Source of the DNA: Fistularia commersonii
Taxonomy: Eukaryota; Chordata; Actinopteri; Syngnathiformes; Fistulariidae
Reading direction: 5' to 3'
Length of the DNA stretch: 64,000 bases
NCBI GenBank assembly: GCA_037954325.1
Contig: JBBMNZ010000015.1
Coordinates: 13,457,501-13,521,500 of the forward strand
Translations under genes and position numbers: made by a program
The notes under the pieces: model-generated
Seen by the model: the letters and a program-made list of their open reading frames with translations, nothing else
The model's database searches: none
What the model was told of the DNA's origin: nothing
In this document: one piece after another, positions 1-11,448 of the stretch
Layout of the letters: every line of letters begins with the position of its first letter
Numbering within the stretch: the stretch's first letter is position 1

Positions 1-1810
1 CCAAGGTTTGTGATGTCAGCGGAAACGGTACATCAACCTCCTCTACGTAATCCGGTTTTCGCCAGACCCGACCTCCTCCCAGCTTTTTCATGAATTTTAT
101 CTCGTATTGACGGATTCCGATTGATGATCTCCAGGCGGTCAAAAACGCAGCGGCCCTTTGACCGAATCTGTCATTTGGGCGGCAAAGGTTGATTTTCAAA
201 ACTTGCGTTAGCGGGCCGTTGACGATTTAACGTCGGAGTCTTGTCACTTGAGGGAAAGTTGGTTTATAGGGTTTTAAAATGCAGTATGAGCCATCTTAGA
301 CTGGAGTCCGGCTGTCACAATCGATTATTTCCACATCTGGGCAAAGCCAGCCATTGTCACTTTCACAGACCTGTCAAACTTTAAACAAACACGGGCAAAT
401 CCACAAAGCTGCCTCCTTTTAAGAGCATTATTTGCATATCTATTTTAGTCTCCGAGTATTTGTTAAATGTCACTTCAATTAAATGTGTAAGAACGTTTAC
501 TGTGAAGGTTAAATTTATTAATACATTTTCTCGTTTGAATCTTTAATTTCTCTCCGCTTTCAAGGTGGAGGTGATTCTCCTTTTCTGTTTTCATTTTTCA
601 AAATGCATATTTTGTTTTCTGTCACGGGGAGGTTCAGTGGAAAGCGCTTCCTCCTCACAGCAAGAGGGACTTCGTAGATTCTCCCTGTCTATTGAGATTT
701 ATCGGAGAGTAAATAATTTTACATTAGTCCCTTGTTTATAGTTGTAGAACCAGCTGCGAAAATAAAAAACCTCGAAGCAGCGAACATATATTTATTTTAT
801 GCATTATATTTTATTTATATTTTAATATTTATATCTATTTTAAAGCTTTATGACGCTTCCCTCACACTTATAAACCTGGTTAGCATCTTCCTCTGTCACT
901 TAGCTTCAGTGCCAAATAGCTCAGAAGGTGCAGAAAACTTGGGTGTCATCGACGGTGTTGAATTGTTAAATTAAAAACTTTCACGGATCAAACACACAGA
1001 CAAAACACCGGGGAGTAACAGTACAAGTAGCGATCGCACGTCAACGTGAAACGTACAAGGTGAGATGCCGAATGCACGATTTGTGCGGGAGATGCAGAGA
1101 ATAAAGCTACGGACGCTGAGCCAATCAGAGCCCAGGATACAGAACACCATGCCGTGGTTGGTTGCCAACCTTATTTTATCGTAAAAATAAATTGAAATCA
1201 TAAATACATTAAAAAAAAAAATCATACCGCAATCACATGTGGTATAGCAATATATATGCAATATGGAATGAGATGAAAAAGTTAAAAATCTGCAGTTTGG
1301 CAAGGGATTACTTTGGGCCCAAGCTGTTTTTTTACAAGCATTTTTTATTTCTTTTTGCTATTTGGGCTTATTGAAATCTAATTAGAGGAAAAACTATGCA
1401 TCATCTTTTGATATGATGTACTTTCAAAGAAAAATTATGTCCGCATATGTAGACTCTTGTTCCGAACTTCCAAAAAACACAATTAAGTCACTTTTGTGTA
1501 ACAGAATGAAAAACTCTTTATTTCCAACTTAAACACAGCTGTTTATTTTCCCTGACTGCTTTTGCATGGATTGATAACACATACACACACATTTTGAACA
1601 TGTTTGGAATATAGAGTAAAAACAACATGTTAAAATTCAATTTTTGCCACTTTTGGAAAGTTTGAAACAAAATATAAAACATTCACTGATCACATGTGTC
1701 CAAAAATCCATAGTGCACACACTTGTGGAAACAAGAGCTAGAAAGTGCTGTGCACGTATGTGGCCACTAAGCCTTAGGAGGGTACAGCTCTATATGATGA
1801 TGTAATGTTT
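1..1810. other. Unique non-coding DNA, left flank
   Basis: No repeat family and no coding frame with a recognisable domain is visible. The first 700 bases have balanced composition. They contain a perfect octamer ATTTGCAT at 430-437, a POU-type site, beside a TA-rich homeodomain-like stretch, which is the texture of a fish conserved non-coding element, although conservation is untested. From about 1200 the sequence becomes AT-rich with short A tracts. Short open frames here (for example 732-974 and 971-1303 on the minus strand) have skewed AT-driven composition and no motif. Confidence 0.5.
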
Positions 1811-1859
1811 GTCATTCACCCAATGACAGCTCGCACACAGTATAGATAATGAATGAATG
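1811..1859 (+). repeat. 3' tail fragment of a tRNA-headed SINE family
   Basis: The stretch has a CCAATGACAGCT core followed by a GTATAGATAATG segment and a short GAATG tail. This is the order at the 3' end of the common fish repeat seen more completely at 5795-6062 (minus) and 55492-55768 (plus). The piece between the two motifs is shorter than in those copies, so it is a deleted fragment. Family assignment rests on similarity to the other copies in the window. Confidence 0.45.
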
Positions 1860-3379
1860 TTATTAAAATGGGGGTACAAGCAGCTATTTTTGCACTGGCC
1901 AATATTCAGCAATGGCACAACATCCTGTTTCCAGCCACCTCTGAAGTGACGACACATGCATCTGTGAAAAACTTCTGAAAACAGAAAAAGTTCCTCAGCA
2001 GTGGCCAAATGAAAGCGGAAACTAAAAAAAAAAAAAAAAAAAAGTGATCCGCGGCCATATGGCGATTACAAAGCGAAGTTCCTCTAGAAAGCGTTGCGAT
2101 GAATAATTTAGAGATAACTCAGAGGTTTACCGTGATCTAGGATCGATACGAGCGGTGAAACTGGCAGTAGGAGTGCAGTGGGAGAACTCCTGGGACACGT
2201 GTTGACCCAACATCGGTGTAACATATTCACAATATGCCCCACAACTTCAGGGGGGAGTGACTGACAAAGATGGGGGTGCGGAGAAGTACTACACTTGGTT
2301 ACAAAGCATTTACGCTGCTACATTTAAGTTTGTGTTTATGTCGCTCAAAATGTACTATAAACGCCTTTCCTCCACCTAGTCCACCGAATCCTGTTAAGGG
2401 CACCTCAACTGATATTACACATCATATTCAAAAGTCACTTGTAAGAGTAACAAAAAAAAAAATGTTACGGTGTGCAGTCTTATCCATTTTATGGCGAGCC
2501 TTGGGATTTCAGCTGGATCCCGAAGATTTTCCCAGAGGGCAAAGGAAACCAACGTGCTTCTGGCTTCTCAAACTCATTTTTGTGGATGTGCTTTCATCCA
2601 ATGTCGTGGTCTCACTTTTGGCGTTTTATTTTGCCCGTGTTTGTTTTATCTTTTATCGTACGTGAGTTTTTTTTTTTTTCAAATTGTTTTTCACACCTTT
2701 GTTTTCAGTTATCACTGATTTTCCTTTTTTATTATCTTTAATCTCCCTTGCTCTTTTTTTTTGCCTTACAAGTGGCTCGTTGAATATTCGGCAAACAATT
2801 CACAATCTCTGCTTGTCGAGATATTACACACAGCAAGGTCATTATCATCACAATACACACCAGAGGAAACCTAGTAAACCTTGAAAAAGTGCTGCTTTGA
2901 AAATATTTTGTTTTGTTCTTCCAGTTTATCATCATGATGACCATCGTGGGCTGAACTCTGCAAATAAAGTGATTTATAACTGACAATTTAATTTCATTTA
3001 TTTAAATGTGATTATCTATATTTCAAAATGACTATATATAAACTACATATGACTATAAAATGACCAATAATATTCATATATATCATTATTATATTTCATA
3101 TATTATATATATTTCCCAAATAGAATGTCCTCACATAAAAACAGGGTAAACCAGCTGGTTTGTAACTCCAGATAACTAACAGAGAATTAAAGAAGACCTT
3201 TGAATTTGTAAATTTAAATACTGACCCTCCACCCACTTTTGGTTTTACCCAATTCCACCATTCAAAGCAATTAAACCCTATGATTGTCAGTAATATTGTA
3301 AATACAGTTTGCATATTCCTTTCTTTTCACCAGAGCCTTGCAGAAAAAAAGGAAATCAAATAAAAAAAAAATACAAATA
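1860..3379. other. Unique AT-rich non-coding DNA
   Basis: Contains a 20-base A tract at 2024-2043 and several T-rich stretches near 2670 and 2750. Overlapping short frames at 2270-2741 are phase variants of the same AT-rich sequence and carry no domain. From about 3000 the sequence is strongly AT-rich with TATA strings. No repeat family was recognised. Confidence 0.45.
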
Positions 3380-4046
3380 CTGTATTTTTTTTACTAAACG
3401 TCACTTTTTTTTCATGGTTTGGCTGGTCCTGCGACTCAGATGCAACTTATATATTGAAAGATAATTTCACATGTTTGTTATTTTCACAGACTTGGCTTGA
3501 GTACCAGTATCTGCTACTCCTATTATTCCTGTACTACTGAAAATTCAAAATTTAAACAACTTATAAAGACTAATCACAAATGCCTCAAAAAAGCAATTCA
3601 GATTCCAGAGATTTGAAGCTGCAGGTAGTGAAATGTGAAGTTGAAAACAGCAATTGAGCAGCAGAAAGAAAGTTTGGAGTGAGCGATAAACTTGTGAGGG
3701 ACTGGCGGAAAGCGGACGATACTCTAACTGCAATGAAGAAAACAAAACGAAAGATAGAAAAAAAGCAGAACTTGTTATGCTTTGTTGTTTATGCTCTAGT
3801 CATCTGAATAACTATGAATATGCTACGTTAACAAATCGGACAACTACTCAGCCTGTTGTTCTCTATTCTATTATTATGATTATAACTTGCCTTTCTGTTC
3901 TTGGTCTCTGACTTTATAAAATAAATTTCCCCCCCAAATTGCGACTCGGAGTCCAATGCGACTTCTTCATTTTTTTCCTTCTTCATTATGCATTTTTGAT
4001 TAGTGCGACTTATATTCTGGAGTGACGTATAGTCTGGAAAATACGA
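3380..4046 (+). mobile_element. Relic pogo-like DNA transposon with terminal inverted repeats
   Basis: A 667-bp element bounded by TA dinucleotides (3378-3379 and 4047-4048), the target site of the Tc1/mariner/pogo superfamily. The first 26 bases and the reverse complement of the last 26 agree at about 19 positions, with a shared ACGTCACT block and a GTATTTT start. Sub-terminal sequence on both sides carries GCGACT/GCAACTTAT-type motifs, a signature of an abundant fish element family. Between the ends lies a short, broken N-terminal transposase frame (3580-3807). The element is far shorter than an autonomous pogo element (usually 2-3 kb), so it is an internally deleted copy. Confidence 0.65.
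3580..3807 (+). pseudogene. Brinker-type HTH remnant of pogo-like transposase
   Basis: Reading from an ATG at 3580 gives a short basic peptide with the order KLQVVK, then AAERKFGVS, then KLVRDWRK, followed by a lysine-rich stretch. This is the layout of the Brinker-like DNA-binding domain at the N terminus of many pogo-type transposases: a helix, a helix-turn-helix core and the conserved DWRK helix. The frame is interrupted once by TGA at 3655-3657, between the first helix and the AAERKFG helix, and ends at TGA 3805-3807. No DDE catalytic domain follows, because the element ends 240 bp later. It would have bound transposon ends; it is now non-functional. Identification is by motif recognition and would be settled by a profile search against Pfam BrkDBD. 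Confidence 0.6.
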
Positions 4047-4048
4047 TA

Positions 4049-5794
4049 GATAAATATCTAGCTTTTTCAGTTTCACATATCACCTTCATTTCTTGCATCG
4101 TAAGAGTCGATTCAGAGCGAGCGAGCGAGCGAGCGCGTGTGGTCTCTAAGACTCTTGCCCGGCTTCACTGAATCTTGTTTCAGTCAATTATTCAATATGT
4201 TAGTCTATCATTTTATTCTGTCCGTATCTGGAATCGGTTTCTGAGGAAAAAGAGCGTCTTAACCACATCACCATAGGAACGGTTTCCCGTTACCTCGGGA
4301 AATCCACCACAGATACGATGGAAAGAAATATTTTTTTCCGATGAGAAAAAAGGAGAACCTTTCGGAAAAAAAAAACAAACGGACTAAAAGCGAACTTTAA
4401 AAAAAAAAAAACAAAAAAAAAAACTGTGACCTCTTTCTTTGCTCCTCTTCGAGAAGCAGCGGGTGGTGGTGGGGGGGGACTTGTGGATGCGATGAGACGC
4501 CGGTGGAAGAAATACCAGCGTGCAATGCAGATCAGTAACAATGCAAAACGAGGGTTGAGGTGGGGAGGGGTTGGTATCCGTGCCAAAATCACAGCCATCT
4601 GGTCTCGTTCGCCGCTCAGAACCCCGTACACATCTTGGTTAAATCCTCTCAATCTACCACACTCAGTCTGCAGTGCCCTTAATCCCTAATGCACCCACCA
4701 ACACTGCTCTGCACTATCTCTGCAGCTCTTGGCTCCTCGCCCTCTTCCACTTCTCACCGCTCAACACGCTGACCCCCGCCGATCCATTGAGAAACCCCCA
4801 CGCACCGAGCGTTAAGACGTTTTTTTTTTTTTTTTTTTTTTTTTTACCTCCTTCCACATACTCTCCAGTCATTCTTTCATGAGAACAAAAGTGTGTGTGG
4901 GGGGGGGGGTGATGCCGAATCTATGGGGAAGAGCGAGAGCAGAGTGGGAAATGTGTGATAAGTAGGCCAGTAAAGCTTGGATTGAAAATGATAGATTATG
5001 AAGCACTCTCTTGCAATTGCATCATGTCGAGGTCTCAGCTATTACAGAAAGATATCGCTTTGAAATTCAGCTGCTCGGGAAATCTTATATGTATTGATAC
5101 GAGGGAATATAAGAGAAATCCAGACCGGGCTGAAGCCGTAACCGATGTAAACGCTTGTTTACGGCGTCTTTTGAAGCTTACATGTATACAGGGGGGGAAA
5201 GACGCGGTTTCTTCGGTCAAGTGCGGCTCGGCATCGGACGGACGATTGTTGGCAGAGGACGGATTGAGGACTCGGTCACTGTTTGTCCTGGATGGATGGA
5301 GATGGAATGTCCATCCAGGACTTTTTCTGCTACTTACGCATGCATAGCCGGTGCCTATTTGATGCTGCTGGACTGGCGCGTGTTAGAATTGTGCGGCGTC
5401 CACAGAAGCTGGCAGGGTCAGCGGGGTTCACGCGCCAAAGCGGGGGAACAAGCTCCAGAGACAAAGACAAACATGACATCTTTCGGTACAATAGAGGCGA
5501 TAGTTAAAAGCCGGTCATTTTCTGTACAGGCATGACTTCACACCATCCTGTCATTTTTTTTTTTTTTTTTTTTTTTTCTTTCTCTCCAACACACATCTGC
5601 TTATCCTTTTCGCATTCAGGGGCAGAGAAGAAAAATGTACAAAAATGTACAAAAAACCCTGGAAGGAAATTTGAAAAGCAACATTTAGAACTGGACCCTT
5701 TCACACCGCAAGCTGTCAAGCTCCTTCAGAACCGGTCACGACATAAGGCTTTAGAATGACCTCTCATTCAACTGCCGTAATTTATTTTTGTGAT
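4049..5794. other. Unique non-coding DNA with simple repeats
   Basis: Holds a (GAGC)n run at about 4115-4134, A-rich tracts at 4365-4425, a 26-base T tract at 4820-4845, a short GT/G run near 4890-4908 and a long T tract near 5555-5577. Frames at 4955-5535 and 4290-4652 have no recognisable domain and are crossed by these tracts. No gene seen. Confidence 0.45.
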
Positions 5795-6062
5795 TGTTTC
5801 ATTCGTTCATTCATTCATTCTCTGTTATCCTGCGTACAGGGTCGGGCGGCGAGAGCGTTCACCTTGGACCGGACTCAGTCAATCACAGGGCCGCATAAAG
5901 AGACACATGACCGTTCACCCTGTCAGTCATTCCTCTGTGCAATTTCAGTTCTCCGATGAACCTCCTGCATGGTTTCGGACTGCGGGAGGAAAAACCAGGC
6001 TGATGCGAGAGACCATTGAGATTCCGAACAGAAAGGAATTGAACCAGAGACCACTGGGCTGG
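5795..6062 (-). repeat. Near-complete tRNA-headed SINE, inverted
   Basis: Read on the minus strand, the element begins with a degenerate tRNA-like head containing a B box (GGTTCAATTCC, 6035-6045). It continues through the body segments TTCCTCCCGCAGTCC and GGAGGTTCATCGGAGA, then a CCTGTGATTGACT-type motif. It ends in a (GAAT)n tail at about 5800-5820. The same body order occurs at 35865-36070, 41631-41790 and 55492-55768. The A box is eroded. Tetranucleotide tails of this kind are typical of elements mobilised by RTE-clade LINEs, fragments of which lie in this window; that partnership is inference. Confidence 0.65.
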
Positions 6063-6182
6063 TTGTTTTTTTTTTTTTGAATAATTCTAATCTTTTTTTA
6101 GCCCTTTTTTTTTCCCCCATAGTCAACAATGGACTCTAAATTGACTGCCCGTACAATGTGATTCAGATATTCAAGCTGCCAT

Positions 6183-6415
6183 ATTTAGTTTTAGTTTAAA
6201 AAGTTTATTAGGACAGTGTACAATTACATTAGGCACAGAGGCAGAGATGTTTGTACCAGATTGTAGCTCATAGCTAATTTCCAGCTGTAGTCCTGGGAAG
6301 ACAATACAAATATAAAACTGTACAAATTGACAATACATATAAAATATACAAATAGGCAACAAAATAACTATACAATATATAAACAGGCAATAAAATAAGT
6401 ATTTTCCTATCTCCT
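6183..6415 (-). mobile_element. Probable LINE 3' untranslated tail, inverted
   Basis: On the minus strand the segment reads as CAGGACTACAGCTGG, AAATTAGCTATGAGCTACAA and a TGTACACTGTCC core. This order is characteristic of the 3' ends of a widespread fish LINE group (L2/CR1-like, from memory). AT-rich A/T repeats at 6300-6415 lie upstream in this orientation. No reverse-transcriptase coding sequence accompanies it, consistent with 5' truncation. Family name is uncertain. Confidence 0.45.
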
Positions 6416-7908
6416 GATTATTTTATGATTTTGTTTCATTCCTTCATTAAGGTCTTTTCGACTGTGGGAGGAACCCCCTTCAAACAAAGATAACATGTTT
6501 CATTAATCTAAATTTCTTTTTTAATAATTTATTCCTCTGTTTTTTTATTTTTTATTTATAAATTTAATCCGAACTCATTTCATGCTAACACATCACACCG
6601 CGGTTACGCCTCGGTGCAAGCGTTTCATCATCACCGCGGGTTTAGTTTGACAGCCTCCTCGGATCCATCACCGCGAGTGATGGGGATGCAAGATGCAACA
6701 ACTGTGTCTGGTCTGCTCTGCCGCTAATTCTTCAATTCACTTCCCCTATTTCTTACAGTTCCTCGGAAATTCCCCCCCCAAGTCTTTCCAAAAGGGTAAA
6801 GGGTCTACCTGGCTTAAAATTTGCACATACAACCTCCACGCCTTGTGGCAAAATAGCGTCGAAAGCTCGTGTTTCGAGGTGTAACTGTAGCACAGATACG
6901 TCCCCGTTGTGCTCGTCCAAATTTGATGAATCTCCAGTCTGGACATGTTGCTGTGATTGCAGTAAAGAAAAGTTTGAAATAATCCTTATATTTTTCTATT
7001 GCATGAAAGCAGCAGTTAGTGGTCCATGACTAATTTATTTGGGGGGCTGAAAACCATTATTGGCAAATAATTTCAATATTTTTTTCCCCTTCCGATTTTG
7101 TTTGATCCGGAGTTGATGAACTCTTGATAAATGAATAAATAGAAAATTTGTACACGGAATTAGATTCCTATATTAACCTCAGTGTCAATTCTACATTGGG
7201 GGGAAAAAACACAACATAATGCTATGGATGCAGCACAACGGACCAAGTCATTATTTTCAAAATTGGGATGCAATTCTTTTTGTCGGTACGAGTCCACTTT
7301 GACAGACAAACCTTGCACCGAACAGCCGCCACGTTACATCACCTCGCCAAACGCCTCCTTGTAGGTGCCCCGCTGATCAATATGCCACTTTTTTTTTTTC
7401 ATTTTTCAGGGGTTGTTTTTTGCAGTGTTTATTTCCATTCTTTCAAATCGACCAAATTAAAACGGTCTCATCCTTGCTGTTTGATGGCGTTGCTTTCCCG
7501 AGGCGCAGCCGCGGCGGCCGTGCTCGTGTTTGCACCGCGGAGCTTCACCCCCTCCGTCAGGAAAGGCCTCTGGTTTAGTTCATTGTGCAGGAGGATAGTT
7601 TCACATCTTCATGTCACACAGTACACATTGGCCATTTATTGAAAACCCTTAAAACAGCTGTTTTATCCGCGGATCCTTTTCTTTCGGATGCGCGGACATT
7701 AAAACTTTAGTGTCGGGAACAATTTCTGGATGGATGTTCTATCGTGGAGTGGAGGCGGTCAGCAAGAAGCTCTCTGGTTGTATTCCCAGAGTGTCTCCCC
7801 ATGTCTACCTGGATTCACAAAGTGCAGAAACATGCAAGAGGTAAACCGGAGACAATATTGCGAATGCTTGTATGTCTCTAAATGTGACACTGTGTGGTTG
7901 GAAGGCCT
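6416..7908. other. Unique non-coding DNA
   Basis: No repeat family recognised. GC-rich patches at 6595-6690 (CACCGCGG and related) and 7500-7560 resemble small CpG-containing islands, but no promoter elements or exon are evident. The frame at 7268-7642 crosses a T tract and has no domain. Confidence 0.4.
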
Positions 7909-7947
7909 CCCGGCTCTCGCCCAATGACAGCTGGGAAAGGCGCCGGC
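7909..7947 (+). repeat. SINE 3'-body fragment
   Basis: A short GGCTCTCGCCCAATGACAGC segment followed by TGGGAAAGGCGCC matches the conserved 3' body found at 55690-55730 in the larger SINE copy. Only this piece is recognisable, so it is a highly truncated copy. Confidence 0.4.
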
Positions 7948-9091
7948 CTTTCGTCTTTTTGATTTTCCAAAAGCGGTGACCATTTAGATTCAAAATCTCT
8001 AAAATCAAATTTACTATCTCTTTAACCTATACTTCTTTAACCCAATCACTTCTCTGTGTATTTAAAGTCACTGTCGATGTAAACAAGTTACAATGCAAGT
8101 TGTTCAATACTTTATCATGACCATCGGTGTTGAGTATTAAAGCAGAAGGCAGTGATATTCGTACGGGATGCGGCTGGATTTCTGATGACACGACTCTAAA
8201 ATCAGCCGCACCGACACCGGAGCGCCGGCGCCTGACGGAACAGGTCGTCCCCCCCGAAGGTCCATCACATCCCATTACGACAAGATCCCTTTAAGGTCAC
8301 TCCTTAATATATTGAGGCATGCATGCAGACGCGCCGGCCGACCTTATCCGTCATTTCATAAACGGCCATCGGGGTCTTAATGGTGAACTCGGAACAAATG
8401 GGAACGCCGTTCTATCACTTTGACCAACGCCTCCTTCTGTGATCCTGTGAAGCTTCATTGAAAGGATCAGAGGTCCGTTTTCCCAACAGGTATTTGTTCG
8501 GCTTCGTATCGACCGTTCTTCGTAACGTTCGGGAAACTTTATCGCGGTCTTGCATATTTGATTAAAATCTACTTTCTACTGTTTGTTGCATAACAAGGAA
8601 TCCACAATAACTTCTCAGGCCAACATGTGAGCCTCTGCACCTACATCAGACGCATTTGGAGGTCGTCCTGGTAACACAATTAAAAATACAATTTTCCAGA
8701 CTATTGAGCACATTTGAATATAAACCACGTGGTTTATGTTAAAAATAAACAAATACATGTGTACATATGTAGGCGCCACAAAGTGTCCACGTTGTTATTT
8801 TTAATGAAATACATACCGGTAACATCCACAACGAAATACATACTGGGAATGCTTTTTTTCCGAACATTGCGTGTAACACGGCCGATGAAAAAGATTGATA
8901 ATAAATAACACAAGAAACAGTCCATCCATTTTTTATCCTCACTTTTTCCTACTGATCGCTACCTTCGTCTTCCCGAAACCATTAAAATCGTCAGTGTCGG
9001 TATTGAACGGCTCAGAATTCCACGGTCATTTCATCATTCCGATGCGACACTAAATGTTTTGGCAGCGTGAAGGTTGTCCCCCCTCCAACAA
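7948..9091. other. Unique non-coding DNA
   Basis: Balanced-composition unique sequence without recognisable repeats. A short palindromic GGCATGCATGCAGAC stretch lies near 8310 and a GGCGCGCC-like CG-rich patch near 8220. No coding evidence. Confidence 0.4.
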
Positions 9092-9168
9092 AAAATCCAT
9101 AAATTAGCCGCATTGTTGTTTAAGCCGCAGAGTGAAAAAAAGTAGCGGCTTATAGTCAGAAAATTCAG
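9092..9168 (+). repeat. Terminal fragment of a pogo-like MITE family
   Basis: Two copies of a GCCGC-containing motif (TTAGCCGCATTGTTG and TTAAGCCGC) are followed by AGTAGCGGCTTATAGTCAG and AAAATTC. The last part resembles the right end of the element at 3380-4046 (GACTTATA, then TAGTCTGGAAAATACG). The other end is not visible, so this is a solo or truncated copy. Assignment by resemblance only. Confidence 0.4.
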
Positions 9169-11448
9169 CGCTTATCAGTCACGACTTGCTGGAAGTAAGA
9201 AAAGCAGTCACTAACGGTAACCTGTTTCCTTGTGCAAAGACCGGTCCGCCGTTCGCTCCTAATACTCGTACTCGCGGTTCAGATCCTCCCGATCTCCCGC
9301 CGTTTCGGCGAGAGGCACGGTTGGAGTCGTGCCGCGCGTTTCGGAGGACAGGGAAAGAGGTTTATTTCAATAAAACTGTCACGGGCTGTTGCTTTTAAGT
9401 CGGCAACTCTCTCTTCCCTCAGTAATATTGATGCCTGTTTTATCTGATTAAGATGTGAAAGTGTAAAGTCAGCAGCTGGTCTTTGAAAATACTTTAATGC
9501 GATGCCGCGACCGAGCCTTGTGCATGTTCACGTGCATGTGTGTGTGACGGGGAACACGGCGGAGCGACAGGCTCGGGTACAGGGGGTATTTGATAAAGCC
9601 AGAGTTGCTGAGGAAGTGGCACTTCGCTGTGATGAAGGAGATGAAAGCCAAAGGCACGTTAATTATGCATCTGTCTCCAATGGATAACACTCAGAGGAGA
9701 CATGTCCTGATTCATTTGGCAGATTATTCTTCACTTCTGCTCGGGGATTTCAAGGAGATGATTTATTGATCTTGCTCCAACTGTGTCCTGTTGTTATTGC
9801 TGAATTCTGATTCGCCTCTGATTACCGACTCCCTCGGTTTGGTCGGTACCACCGGAAGGGGCCCGCCGTCGACGTACAGATAAACTGAACTGTTTTTTTT
9901 TTTTTTTTTTTTTTTTTTAGCGTTTTAACCTCTTTATCCCGATTGTATTATTCTGTTGTACAAGGATCATCGGCGGCAAACAAAACACTTAAAGCTGTAT
10001 TACGCCGACAATGCTATTCCGCTTGAAAGCACATCAAACATCTCACTGTCAGACACTTTGTAAATCCAAAAGACTGGAGCTCTCTGGCGTCTTCTTTTGT
10101 GGCTGGAAATAGAGCCTTTTGTGTTCCTTTTGAAGCCCACCGAGCAACACACCTTGTCGGAAGAACAGTTTACGGCTAATTGACATTTCTGTCAAATCTG
10201 TCAAAGACTTTATGAATTTTTTTTTTTTTTTTTAGTTTTTTTTTTTCCTCGCGGCTGCTTATCTAAACACGAGAGCGGGGAAATGTAAAAGTGATCTATG
10301 CCGAGGCCCGGGGAAGGACCGGCGGAGTGACGAGCGCTGATATTTTCTTCCTTAATAGCATTTGGAAAACATTAAGGCGCGGCAAAGTAAAAGCCTTGAA
10401 AATGATCAAGATAAGTGCCGGTTTGCCGAGTCAGCAGGCAATGCACCCGGTCATTACTGCGCCCGGATTTAGTCCTGAATTTAAGGCTTATTATAGACAT
10501 CATTTAAATGCCAGATGTGTTTGTATAACAATCCGCGCTTTGGATGGGAGATTTTGATCGGGCATTTAAAAAAAAAAAAAAGAAAAATGGAGATATTAAT
10601 TCTGTATCCTGTGAGATGCAATTTCATGGTCTGTGAGGACATTGAGGAATTTTTGACATGTACCAAGCTGCTATTTTGGCTTTAGACATTATGATTGTGG
10701 CAGCTTTTTTTTTTTATTTATTCATGTTTTTAAAATGGATTCACGATTTCTCGCAATCACAAAGCAATTGCGTCATGAATGCCGTAAAAAGTCCCTGCTT
10801 GGGCAAAGGAGCTCAGATGGTTCTAGATGTCGAAGTCCGCAGGTACTGATTCCAGTGTTCGCTAGAATGAATGGAAAAAAAACATGCTATTCTGAACAGG
10901 TTGTAAGAACTGCAAAATAGTTCTTATGGAGCAAAACTTGCTATCGACATGCATGGTAGTCGGGAGGAGGCGGTGCAGCTTAGCACTGCGAAAAATTGTT
11001 TCTTGTGCTCGGCTCCATATCGTGTCAAGTGACGAAGAGACATTGCCAAGATTGTCGATCGTGAATGAAGGGTTACTTAATACGCCTCAGTGTAGAGGGA
11101 AAAAATAATAAAAATTGGTTGCTAATGGAGGGCGCAATGGGCATTCAGGACAAGGTAGCTCACTGTAAACCAGCATCCCTATTCCTTGCAGACGCTCCCG
11201 GATTTTGACGTCCAAAGGTGCCATCTGAAGGGACGCTAAAAAAAAACAATAACAAAACAAAAAAAAAAAATTGTAGCTCATATATGTAGCTTATAAATAG
11301 CTTATGCGGTACACAAAAAGGACCAGGACGGAGCACTGGGAACTTTTTGTGAAACTTACCTCTCCTTTGCACCAAGATAGATATTAAGACCTTTTTTTTT
11401 AGCATTGGCCCAGACAAGTGCTGCATTTGTAACTATCATTGGTCAATA
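9169..11448. other. Unique non-coding DNA with T tracts and possible enhancer texture
   Basis: Mostly unique. Long T tracts lie at about 9893-9918 and 10219-10242 and an A tract near 10568. The parts at 9600-9840, 9960-10215 and 10290-10530 have balanced composition, homeodomain-type AATTA cores and poor coding potential, as expected of conserved non-coding sequence. Frames such as 10291-10557 have no domain. Confidence 0.4.
10170..10212 (+). promoter_or_regulatory. Candidate TALE/homeodomain site cluster
   Basis: TAATTGACA (10177-10185) is followed by two direct TGTCAAA motifs whose TGTCA cores begin at 10190 and 10199, a 9-base spacing. TGTCA/TGACA is the core recognised by MEIS/TGIF-class TALE homeodomain proteins, and TAATTG is a homeodomain core. 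Three such cores in about 30 bases is more than casual, but short motifs recur by chance, so function is inferred only. Confidence 0.25.
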
